From positions 6,314,396 through 6,378,395 of the forward strand of contig JAZAYU010000009.1 of the NCBI GenBank assembly GCA_038501625.1: a DNA stretch of 64,000 nt, read 5' to 3'. Positions within the stretch are counted from its first letter, which is position 1, and each line of letters starts with the position of its first letter. The notes under the pieces were generated by a model. That model had not been told where the DNA came from and searched no databases. It saw only the letters and a program-made list of their open reading frames with translations. A program made the translations under genes and the position numbers. This DNA comes from Corbicula japonica. Taxonomy: Eukaryota; Mollusca; Bivalvia; Venerida; Cyrenidae. Positions 33,201-45,200 of this stretch are shown here, one piece after another.

Positions 33201-36200
33201 GACAGGCCAGCTCTGCCTTTATATCAGACAATCATGTGAAAAGAAATAATTCAAGATCATACAGAAGTTGAGAATCTTCAGCAGGTCAATGGTGAACTCT
33301 GACCTAATCCTTCACCCACAGTGTAGACCCTCATCAGACTGTGCCAGTAGGCAGGCTGATCTGGGTCTACACCGGTCACAAATGTCAAAAATTCTGTGCA
33401 TAACACTTCAATGATTCTAAATGTAAACAGACCCAGTACACAAAGAGCAAGGCAGAGAATTCCAACCCAATTCTGAACCAATAATTCTCTTGTTGAGGGT
33501 AGAATGTAATCAATATTGGATGCTGCAGCTCTGGCTTAACTGGTGTGTGTGTATAACTACACACAAAAACCCATTCAGTGGAACCACTTCAAGTGCACTT
33601 AAGTGAATCTAATGTGCATTGATTCATTTATTTCAGCAAAAATGCTAACTATTCATGGAATCATTATTTTATTTAAACCATTAATAATGCATGGAATTGT
33701 ATTGGAGGTTGGTATGTTTTATTTTCGTTAAAAATGATTAGGTTGCGATTTCATTCATGTTTATAATCATGATTTGCTATTTTTGAGAACAATGGAGTTA
33801 TTCAAAATTTCCTTGTAGGTTGTTTCTGTTGTGTTTATAAAATAATAGGGATTTAATAATATTTATATTACTAGATAATTATGACTAATTGTCATTTTGT
33901 CAAGAAGGCGATTACAACCACAACCACAGTGACACATCTGTCGAATGGACATTTGTGTTATCTTGACCATCAGGATCACTGAGTTCATGGTTTTCCTATT
34001 ATAATTAATTTTTCTATTGTGTTATTGAGTGAATAGCACACATGAATCATTGTAAAGGGAGATTCAAACTAAACTGCTAAAGTAGTAAAGACAGATTAGT
34101 CTAACATGTTTGATCGATTTAGGTGATTTTTTTTCTATGTAAACCTTTCCACCTAATGCTGAATAGAAGTATCATTCACGTGTGTTGGGTAAAGATCGCG
34201 TGATCCAGCCCGAGTGAAATATGCACAAGGGCGGTAACGAGGCTCTGCTGAGTTACCGCCTAAGTGCATATTTCACGAGGGCTGGATCGCGCGATCTTAA
34301 CCCAACACACGTGAATGATACTTTTTCTTGCATACCGTATTAATCTTGCACATTTTTGGGTATTTTCCTGTAAATTCTTCTTTGCACTACTTTTTTTTTA
34401 TAGTAGCGGAGTGATATACGAGACATTCCATCGTTCATTCATAAATGCATGAGAAGTCGTGACGTCATAGAAGGCGCATGACTCGTTCTACATGGGTGGT
34501 GTAGAATCAAAATTTTCTACACTGGTGAAAACACCAGATGACCTGATCTGGTATGCAAGAAATAATCATAATGTAGTAGCTGAATTGATAAGGACAGTGA
34601 AGCCCTAACACAGTAAGACCTGTAGATTACTGGTTGGGTCTACACTGGTCACATTATCATCCAAGTTAAGCATATTGATGGGGTACCAAAGTTAACCCAT
34701 TACTCCGTGGGATATGGCTGTTATCAATTGGTGAACAATTTAGATCCAGATCAGCTGGCACAGCAGTGCAATCTGATCAGGATCAAAGCTGATCGTTTTA
34801 TAATTTCATTCCTGATATTTCTAACCAAGAAGCAAACTGTAGATTCTGATCAGATGGCACAGATGTGCTGGCTGATCTGGATCTACAATGTTTGCACATG
34901 CAATAAAAAGCATTCACAATGTATAGACTTAGAGTTGCAATTCTCAATACTTTGTGAATGTCATGGTATACAGTGCAGCTGCAGAATAACAAAGTCAGAT
35001 AGGGAGATGTGTATTGGATAGCTGTCAGAGTAACTGGCCCCTGGCTATTTGATATTTGTGTTTATCCCCTGCTATTTGACATGCTTAATTAGCCATTAGT
35101 TGAGTAAATAGCTTTAGCCAGTGTACTTGGGTGCATTCACATCAGTTCAATACAACAGCATCTTTGTTTTCTTTCACACTGTGTTCTGATTGTATACATT
35201 ACATGATTCTTTGTATGATAAGAATAGAAAACGTAATTTGGCAACAATGTACTTTTTCTTTTGCAAATTACAAGGCTGTGCATTATAATGACTACAAAGA
35301 ATTTATGATATTACGAGATTGGACAAGGCAAAGTCATAAAGTAAATGTTGAATCATTCAATTAGGATTGAAAATTAGCTGTTTTGTGTATTGGATATTTA
35401 CCAAGTATTATAGCAGAAATACTGGTGGGTAAATACTGGATATACATTAGCTTTTTTCTTAAATAATTTTTTTCTACTGAAGAATTCTTGTAAGGTTTAA
35501 TGTTTATTAATGAGCATTAAAGATTTAAATCACTCTAGTTCAGCACAGCTGCATGACCGGTTTAATTTGTAAATACTCATTATTAAACACTAACCCACTT
35601 AGTGGTTAAATTTATATTTAGTAAATCAATTCACTAACTGGGCAAATCAATCAACGGAGCACAAGTACTGATTTACAGAAATTAATCTCCCAACAAAACA
35701 ATTTGAAATACTGCAGTGGCATAGGACAAAATATAATTTCAACCACTAAAACAGGATATAGTCCGTTCACAGATTATACAGATGGTGAAGTCCCTTTAAT
35801 ACAGGAGGAAATTCCAATACACTCGACACATTGATGTATAAATAGCAAGCCGTTATGAATCATTCAACACCAACGTTATATTTTTGTGGTTATCTCATTA
35901 CACGGTTGGGATATAGTTTACTTCATTACATGGACTAGAGGAATAAAACAATCATGTAAGTTTTGTTTGTTTCCAATATTTCTCTTGTTTAATTAAAAGG
36001 CATGAGTAATGCACATGTTGACATTTCCCCATCCAGGCTCAGATGGGACTTTAAGGTTAAATGAGTACATCTTATAATTGTGTGCAAGAAAATCTTCATA
36101 CTCTACAATTCTGCTACACAAATTCTAAAAAATAAATTAAACACTGGAAAATATATTTAACCTTCACTCCATATAACTATTTTTGTGTGCAACCAGTGTA

Positions 36201-39200
36201 GATCTAGATCAGCTGGCATATCTGTGCTGTCTGATCTGGATCTACACTAGTCGCAACGGAAATATTCTAAAGAATCTAAAAGTGAACAGTGTAGATACTG
36301 ATTAGACAGCATCGAGGAGCCAGTAGATCCAGATCTATACTGATTAGACAGCAGTGAGGAGCCAGTAGATCCAGATCTATACTGATTGCCCTAATTGCAA
36401 TAAACCATAATATTATATACAACATTCATGAGGTTTAAATGATGTTGAAATTTGGATGTCATCATATAGAAGTATAAATTCTGATAGAATTGTATATGGT
36501 ATTAAAATTATTACTATTCTAATGAATTATAAATTAATAATGTCATTTAAGTTTTCCTACATCTGATAGTCCATATGTTATTTAGTTTGGGTCTGCAGGC
36601 TGAAAGAACAACCTGGACAACATTAGTAACACTAATTATTTTCAGTATTGTTCTGAGATTTTCACAGTAACTTGGTAAATCTAAGAATCATTAAGCAGGG
36701 GCAGATCCACAGGGGGTTCAGTGAGGTTTCACAAACCAGCTTCCGGAGCAACAATATCTCAAATTACCAGATAAAACAAGGCAAAGTCATACTGTCAATG
36801 ACAGTAATTGCAGTTTCACATTGTTGAGAAATTCACATACATAATTATAACTGAATGATTTACCCAGTAAGTAAATTGATTAACTAAATATAATTTCAAC
36901 CACTAAGTTAGTTAGTGTTTATTAATGAGCATTTACAAATTTAATCAGTCACGTGACTGCCATGCTAGACCTATTAAGTTTTGTGAATGCTCCTTTATTA
37001 ACCCTTTCCTCCATGTATACGCATTTTTACACATGTGCGACCAGTGTAGATCCAGATCAGCCAGCACATCCGTGCTGTCTGATCAGGATCTGCACTGGTT
37101 GCATTTTGGTCAGAAATAACCTAATGAATCAGAAAGCGAACAGTTTAGATCCTGATCAGACGGCACGGATGTGCCGGCTGATCTTATCTAAACTGTTCGC
37201 CCTAGCAATTAAGGTGTATCTATGGAGGAAAGGGTTAACACCAAGCTATTCTTAATTAGTACATGACCTGGATATAGAATCCATTACAATGTTTAAATTA
37301 TGACCCTGTATTCTACGGGTATGGCTGATATAGATCAAGATTATCACACACATAATAGCAGGCTGATCTGGATCTACACTGGTTGCAGTTGCACATGGGA
37401 TATATAATCTGTATTTTAACCCTTTCCTCCACAGACACACATTTATTGCAAGGGTGAACAGTGTAGATCCAGAGCAGTTGGCACATCTGTGCCGTCTTAT
37501 CGTGATCTGCTCTGTTTGCTTATTGACTTGTAAGGTTATTTCTGACCAAAATGCGACCAATGCAGATCCTGACCTGGCGGCATGAATGTGCAGGCTGATC
37601 TGGATCTTCACTGGTCGCACATGCGTAAATGTGTATATATGGAGGAAAGGGTTAATGATGTTAAGGGTTAACCTGCAAGAACATGGTTTATTGTTTTGAC
37701 ATGCAATCCGAGTTAATGGTACCGGGTATGACTTCTTAATTTTCCACCAATGTTTGTTGTGATCCTTTGAACCATTTACATGTCCAGCCAAAGAAAGTGA
37801 TACTGATCGAGAGAAGAGATATCATTAAAAACAAAATTTAATGCACAATCTTGTACATCAGTACAATGGTATCAGATAGGATGTGTGACTCAAAAGCATA
37901 CTAAAGTTTTGTAAACCTTCTAAGATAAATAACATGAAACATTACGAAATTGTAAAAGTTTACATAATATTCAAGTGATAAAACACTATGATATCGGTCA
38001 GTTCCCAAATCTATGGACCTAATTCTATAATACACATTTTGTATTCACCTTGGCTCTTGTAATTTATAAAACAGGTCTGTAGATATCACCGTTAGTTACA
38101 TTTACTCCATGAGAGATGGCTGTTATCCAAAAGAACAAGGTGTAGATCCAGATCAGCTGGCACATCCATACCACCTGATCAAGGTCTACACTGTTTGCTT
38201 GTTGACTTATTAGGTTATTTCTGATCAAGAAGCAAACATTGTAGATCCTGATCTAATGACATGGATGTGCTGGTTGATTTGGATCTAAACTGGTCGGACT
38301 ATAAAACTGTTAAATTTGGCATGAAGGGTTAACTCTCTAAATGTGCTTCAAGATTGGAGAGTCTTAAAAATAACTGTGGCTTGGCGCAGGTTTTCTCAAA
38401 TATCAAACTGACTTCCTATTTGCTAAGAAATGAGTTACCCAACCCTACCCTAAGAGTTAATTCTTTGAAAACAGGATCCAACAATACACCAAAACTAATT
38501 TGATTGGTTTGTGTTTACTCTCTTAGTAGATGTAGAGTGATACCAGAAAGATAACAATCCAGCTCATCTCCATGGGAAAATCACATATACTCAGTTACTA
38601 TGGCAACCCAGTAAACATTTTGTTTTACCAGAAAAAAAACATATGTTCAAGTGGTTTAGTTGAATGAGTGCGTTCAATCAGTTGTATTAATGGTAAATTT
38701 ATTGAGGGCGTTTTTTCTGGCAAGGCCACATGTCTCAATATTAAGGTTTGTGAATTTAACACCAGTAAAACTGTTACACCTAGACATACCTGATGCTGAC
38801 CACACATGACCTTTGCTGTTTTTAACTCTTTACTCCATGGATTATTGCTAATATCCAGATCAGCCTTCACATTCATCAGTGATCTGGATCTTAACAATTC
38901 ACTTTGAGATTCATTACACTTTTTCAAGAAGACAATGATGTAGATCCAGATCAGCCTTCTGATATGGGTGATCTGGACCTACACTGGTCACCTGGCTGAT
39001 CTGGATCTACACTGGTCACCTGGCTGATCTGGATCTACACTGGTCACAATTGTGATTAAAACATTTTTAGATGACTAAAGTTGGTCTGAATGACTAGATG
39101 TTAGCTGCATCAATCTTACCTTTATTGTAATTGAACGGACAAATCCATCCTTGTTTTTCATTTTGTTACATTATTTTGCCAGGAAAATAAAAACAAGAGG

Positions 39201-42200
39201 GTCCATAGGACCCTGGGTCGCTCACCTGTCAACAACTGCTCAATGGTTGCAAGAGTTGTGTGCAAGTTTGGTAAAATCAAGTCAAAAATTGAAAAAAAAA
39301 TTAAGCTGCTATTGTGGAGAAAATGTAACAAGATGATGCTCTATACCAAATATCTAAGCTCTAGGCCTTACAGTTTCAGAGAAGAAGATTTTTAAAGACT
39401 TACTATATAACACTATGTAATAAAACTAGTGACCCCCGGGGCGGAGCCATTTTCAACCCCAGGAGAATAATTTGAACAACTTTTGTAGAGGACCACTACA
39501 TGATGACACATACCAAATACCAAGGTTCTAATCCTTGTGGTTTTAGAGAAGAAGATTTTTTTAAGATTTATGTAAAACAAGTGACCCCTGGGGTGGGGCC
39601 ATTTTTGACCCCAGGGGGGATAGTTTGAACAATTTTGGTAGAGGACCAAATATTAAGGCTCTAGGCCTTGTGGTTTTAAAGAAGAAGATTTTCATGTTTT
39701 TCCTATATAACTATATGTAAACCAAGAAGACCCTAGGGCGTGGCCGATTTTGGCCCAGGAGACAAAATTTGAACAAATTTAGTAGACATCCATTAGACAA
39801 TGCTACTTACCAAATATCTAAGCTGTACGCATTGTGGTTTGTGAGAAGAAGATTTTTAAAGATTTCCTATATAAGTCTATGTAAAATGAAGTGACCCCTG
39901 GGGCGGGGCCAATTTTGACCCCAGGGAAATTATTTGAACAATCTTTGTAGAGTTCCACTAGAGGGTGCTAAATGCCAAATATCTAAGCTCTAGGCCTTGT
40001 GGTTTCAGAGAAGATTTTAAAAGTTTTTCCTTTAGGTTGCCATGGCAACCAGAGTTCTGCATGGAATTGATTTCTTTGAACAAATTTGGAAGAGCTTCAT
40101 GCATGGAACATCCATGGCAAGTTTCATCAACTTTGGCCCAGGGGTTTAATTAAGAGGAGATGTCGTTTAAAGTAAAAGTTTACAGACGGACGGACGCCGG
40201 ACGGACGGACGCCGGACAAATTGCGATCACAAAAGCTCACCTTGTCACTACGTGACAGGTGAGCTAAAAAAAACAGTATGTCAGTGTTATATTATTAAAT
40301 ATTTTGCCAGAAAATAAGCAACTGAGAAATTGGAAACTTTAAACATTTACAATATGGGGTTCCACTGGCTGCTGGGTCATTTTTGCCTTAAATTAGCTTC
40401 AGCTATTATTGTTGGAGATACAATGAGGCTTTTGGGCATTCCATGAGTCAAAGTGTCATCTACCGGGTCAAATGGAAGCCCTGACAATATTATAAACTAG
40501 ACTTAAGGAAAGTTAGTGTTTGGGACAGGTCCATATTAATACCAAGCAAAAGCTGGCTGTGCATCTTGTTAAACAGGAAATCACATATTAACATAAAATT
40601 TTCTACTGCAAATTTTATTGTAAATTCAATTATATATGATGGAAATTTCATGGTTTTGTGGTAAAACAACATTTTTTGTTCTTTTATTAAGGTCTTTTAA
40701 ATGTTCTGAAAAAACTGTTTATGTATATTTCTATATTTCATTGGGCTTTAAATTCCCAAGTCAAATTTCCCTTGAAATCTTGAAAAATTAGTACCCCACA
40801 TATATGACTGAATACATTATATTATTCATGGGTAAACCAAATGATGGATACACTTTTAATCATTGACAAAACAGTATAAACTTGAGACCTTATCTGTAAA
40901 TAGTTAAGTAAGTTAATAAATTGATGTATTTAAAGGCAGTCATTTGAAGCCTATTAAATATGCAACCCTAGATGTAAATAAGCTGGCCAAGTATGTTTTT
41001 CATTATATTTATCTCCATAAAATCAGGTATGTGGCATGTGGCAACTTCACTCTCAATTCAGAACAAATATTCCCAACTAATGTGCCTTTTATATAACCAA
41101 AATTGTTGAAAATTGGTATTATTAAGAAAAAAACTAATCAGATTTTGGCCAAAAGCTAGTTAAAATCTTGACAATTTTAGCCAATCAAAGGGCCAAAATA
41201 CTGAGACTGCCGAGGAAAGGCTTCCCTAATCTCCTCCTTCTAAACTAAGTCAAAGGTTAACCAAGAAAGCTGAAGACCAAATTATTCCTGTTTCTTACAT
41301 GCCAGGAATCTCCCTGGAATGGTTCTTCAATATCTGCAAGTGCTGTGATCTGATGATAAATGTTCTTGTCTTTTTCTTTTGACTGGTAGCAGGTCATGTT
41401 AACTCCTGCAGGAACTACGTTCTTATTTGATTCATTGGAAATGCTTTACTGCGCATTAAAATTTTAGAAATCCAGTGCATAATGTTACACACAAACAAGT
41501 AACATCTGGATCATTTCTATTAGCAAATACTTGTAGGAAGAATATGTCAAGGGCCCAAGATCATAAAACTAAGATTGGAGAACAGTCTGAAATCTTAAGC
41601 ATCTGATTGGCTGAAAGGCCAACCAGTCGCCATTTCAGCCAATCAGATGCTTGAGATTTCAGACTGGCATTTCAGCCAATCAGATGCTTTAGATTTCAGA
41701 CTAGTCTCCAGATTTAGTTTTATGATCTTGGGGAAAGGAATGCATAAAACTAAACAACACTCAGTGTTCTACATTCTATTTCAGAGTGCAGGAATGTGGC
41801 AGAGGCATGTGAAGTGAGGGTGATAACATCTTCGCTACAACCTCTGTATCTACACCATCTGTGTGGGGGAGTTACCCAGGCCAGGTGATCAATCTGCCTA
41901 CATGTTGTTTACACAGGAATATAAATGCCAAAATATTGCGCAAAACTTACATGCTGTGTACCAGAATTTAATAAACTTGATTGGAATTTGCATAACCAAC
42001 GGAGCATATGTTATGTGTAACAAGTTTAAAATATTCAAGCTATATGGAGATTACACAAGAGAAGGGAAGTGATTTTTGTGGTTATGTTAAGTGATATAAC
42101 ATAAGCTCTAAGCTAAACAGTGTATGTGTGTGTGTGTGCGCGTGCATTTGATTAATGTAAAATGAAATGAGCTATGCTCACTCAAGCAGTATTGTTTGGA

Positions 42201-45200
42201 TTTTAATCGGATCAAGTTAACATTGCATAATTAAGGATGGAATATAAAATAATGGGCAAATTAGTTTTTGGTGTGAATGTGTTCATTCAGTTTGTGTCTT
42301 TCTGGATTTTACCCAACATATCTTGCCTACCAGTTGTGCCTCAGTCCGCCCAGATACACCTTACAGCAGATGTGTACCTTACAGCGGATGACAAGCCATC
42401 CAAATCTACTCAGCAAGACCTTGCAGTTTTGAGTACTGTGCAATATCAAACATATGAACAAATCTCAGGACACCCGCCACAGGGAGAGGAGAAATTAATT
42501 GCCAAACAAAACGGTGCTCAATTTTTAACAAGGCATTCTAAAACACAGAATGCCTCTAAACCACTGAAGTATTCAATAGACTACAACAATGTGCAATCTG
42601 ACAATGCGGAAGTTTTGAAAATTATTCATAGAGAACATGAACATTCAAAGAACTTTCATGTAGATAGATCTAATCTTAATGGTGCTAACCCTTCTTTGCC
42701 AAATAGTCAACAGTCACAAACTGAAAATTCCACCACAAATGTTGACTCCAAATTAACTGCTGAAATTCCAAATGAGATCTTGGAAAATGAGAAATCTCTA
42801 CAGCTGGCAGTTAAAGCTGACATTCAGGGACAAGGTGAAGGTCAAACAGAAGTGCATGATGTCATGCTCATGGTTGGGACAGCACTGGCAGCGCTCTTCA
42901 GTGTTGGAGTTATCATTGGTATATTTAGTTGTTGTTGTAAGAAGAAACTCCAAACAGAGGACAGTAGTAAAGAGGAAAATGGGAAGATGGCATCACAAAA
43001 AGGTCAACAGGGTACAGATGAAGGGCTTCAGGTCAAGGATGAAAGGTCCCTGGCCAACGACCAAAAACCCTCACAGATATTCAACACGAGGTAAGATAAT
43101 TAAAATAAGATAATCCAAAGAAACAGAAATTTACCTTTTACTCCACATAGGTTTTATGGCATGGGTTAACAGTGTATCCAGATCAGCCGACAAATTCGTG
43201 CAATCTTTACTTGATCTACACTGTTGGCTTTTGATTCAATAGGTTACTTCTGACCGAGAAGTAAAGAGTGCACACTGGTCACACACATATTAAAAGGTGA
43301 AAAGGGTTAAAAAAAGAATAATCCTATAAAATGATCAAGGTTTTGTTTGTCAATAAACCTTTGTTGTTAAAATTGTAAAATGGCAAGATAATTCCGGTCT
43401 ACAAAGGGAGCTGGTGAAGATATTATCTAATGAAAATAGGGTCTATTTCTTACTGGTTTAACAGGCTAACATGATCAGCCTTCCACACATTAGCCAAACA
43501 AATGAACTGAACTTGTCTAGGACACCTCACTGACACCTAAATAAAGTTTGGATGTGTATATTAACTTTCTCACACGACTGTAAAAAAAAAAATTAACCAA
43601 ACTGCTTCAGGCTAAACATCAGACTTTAATATATTACAATAAAAACTACTTTGATCATCGATGAGGGAAACTAGTTGAACTTAAACTAGCTCACATGTAT
43701 TTTGTTTCCTTGTTTCAAGTGATACTGAATATTTCTTTCCTGTATTAACATCATTGACTTGTGTGCAGTCTCAACTCAATTAAAATGGTAACTGCTTTAT
43801 ATGGGCATTCAAATCCTTTGGTTGAAAATAGCTAGTTGATAAAGCTACAGTATTTGAGTATGATGAAAGTGTGTAAATATCTGTATGTAGATGCTCAAGT
43901 TCTTTGGCATCTGAATTACAAAATTTACGCAATCACCAGCACAGAAATATGCAGAACTAGGCAATGGCTTCATCAACAGTATGAATTCAGTACAAAATCA
44001 ATAACAAACTTCAAAAATGGTGAGCAGATTCAAACATTAAAAGCAGAATTTTTGTTGGCATTTTTTAAAGGTGGTTAATAACTCATTTTTATTCTGGTTA
44101 ATTTTGTTAAAAATTCAATAAAACAACTTATTATTTCAGACGAAAAACACTTCTCTACTGTTTAAAATGTTTTAAGACTAAAAGAACGATCGAATATAGT
44201 ACTAGTTGTTTGGCAATAAAAACGTCTGTTTCTGTTGCACAGTGATATACCGCCTGGGGAGAAGGACCTTGATGAGGTCTCTTTCGGAGACATAAAGGAG
44301 AAGATCAAAGCTCTAGAGGGCAGCAAGCTCATAATCCAACCGTCCCCTGATAAACGCCTTTCCCAGCTGGCCGTGGACCAGCAAACTAAAAGACTGTCCC
44401 AGTTCACGCCAGAAAAGCAGGCCAACCGGAAATCCCAGATTTCACCTGACCAAGCAGGAAATCAACGTAACTCGTACACCATAGACAGTACATTTGAAAA
44501 CAGCGGGACTGTACAAATCAGAATGGTAAGATACTGAAGATTTTACTGTATAAAAGATAAGCCATCCGGCAGGTCTTATTTGGTAATACCACTTATAAGA
44601 AACAACAAATTATTAAAATAAATAAATTAACCCTTTATTAACCCTCTATGGTATGAGGGGGTTGTCCTATTGGCTAACAGATTGGCATGCCCATGCCACC
44701 TTATTACGATCTACACTGTTTGGTTTAATATTAATTAGTGTAATTCTTCAACTAAGAAATAACCACTGTAGATCCAGATTAGATTACACAGAATGAGCAA
44801 GCTAATCTGTATCTACACAGGTGGCACACATGATAAAACACATAATATACATGTATTTATGTGGTAAAGGGTTAATCAATCATAAGGCAATGACTTATTC
44901 ATATATAACATTGTGTCAATGCTCTGGTTGTTCTTAAGGTTCAAAGTCCCAGCTGTCTATCATGTTTGCTGTCACATGTTCTGTATTGAGTTGTCAACAG
45001 ACTGCAGGATCATTTTACACATATTAATGTCTTACCAAATACCAGAGAACTAATATCTTTCATCAGGAAATCATGTATCTGTTTACTGACATATAAATCT
45101 TTACCTTGATGTGCCCTGACTGACTTTCCATGTCAAGCAAATACTTGGCATGCATCAATTATTACTTAGCTATCAAATATACTTAAACTTTCATCCTGAC

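Larger units (their letters stand above)
40266..42236 (+). other. Intronic interval upstream of the nested gene
   Basis: Should contain the nested gene's promoter and any 5' UTR exons, which I cannot place. It contains a MITE-H (41550-41736), a possible minus-strand orphan exon (41302-41405) and a short GT/GC run at 42124-42143. Confidence 0.5.

Noticed and set aside
37252..37791. Minus-strand open frame of 179 codons
   Set aside because: It is a translation across two MITE-T copies and a fragment; the same motifs (FLHIYTF, SLHIHA-SGSAL) recur wherever MITE-T is read in that frame.
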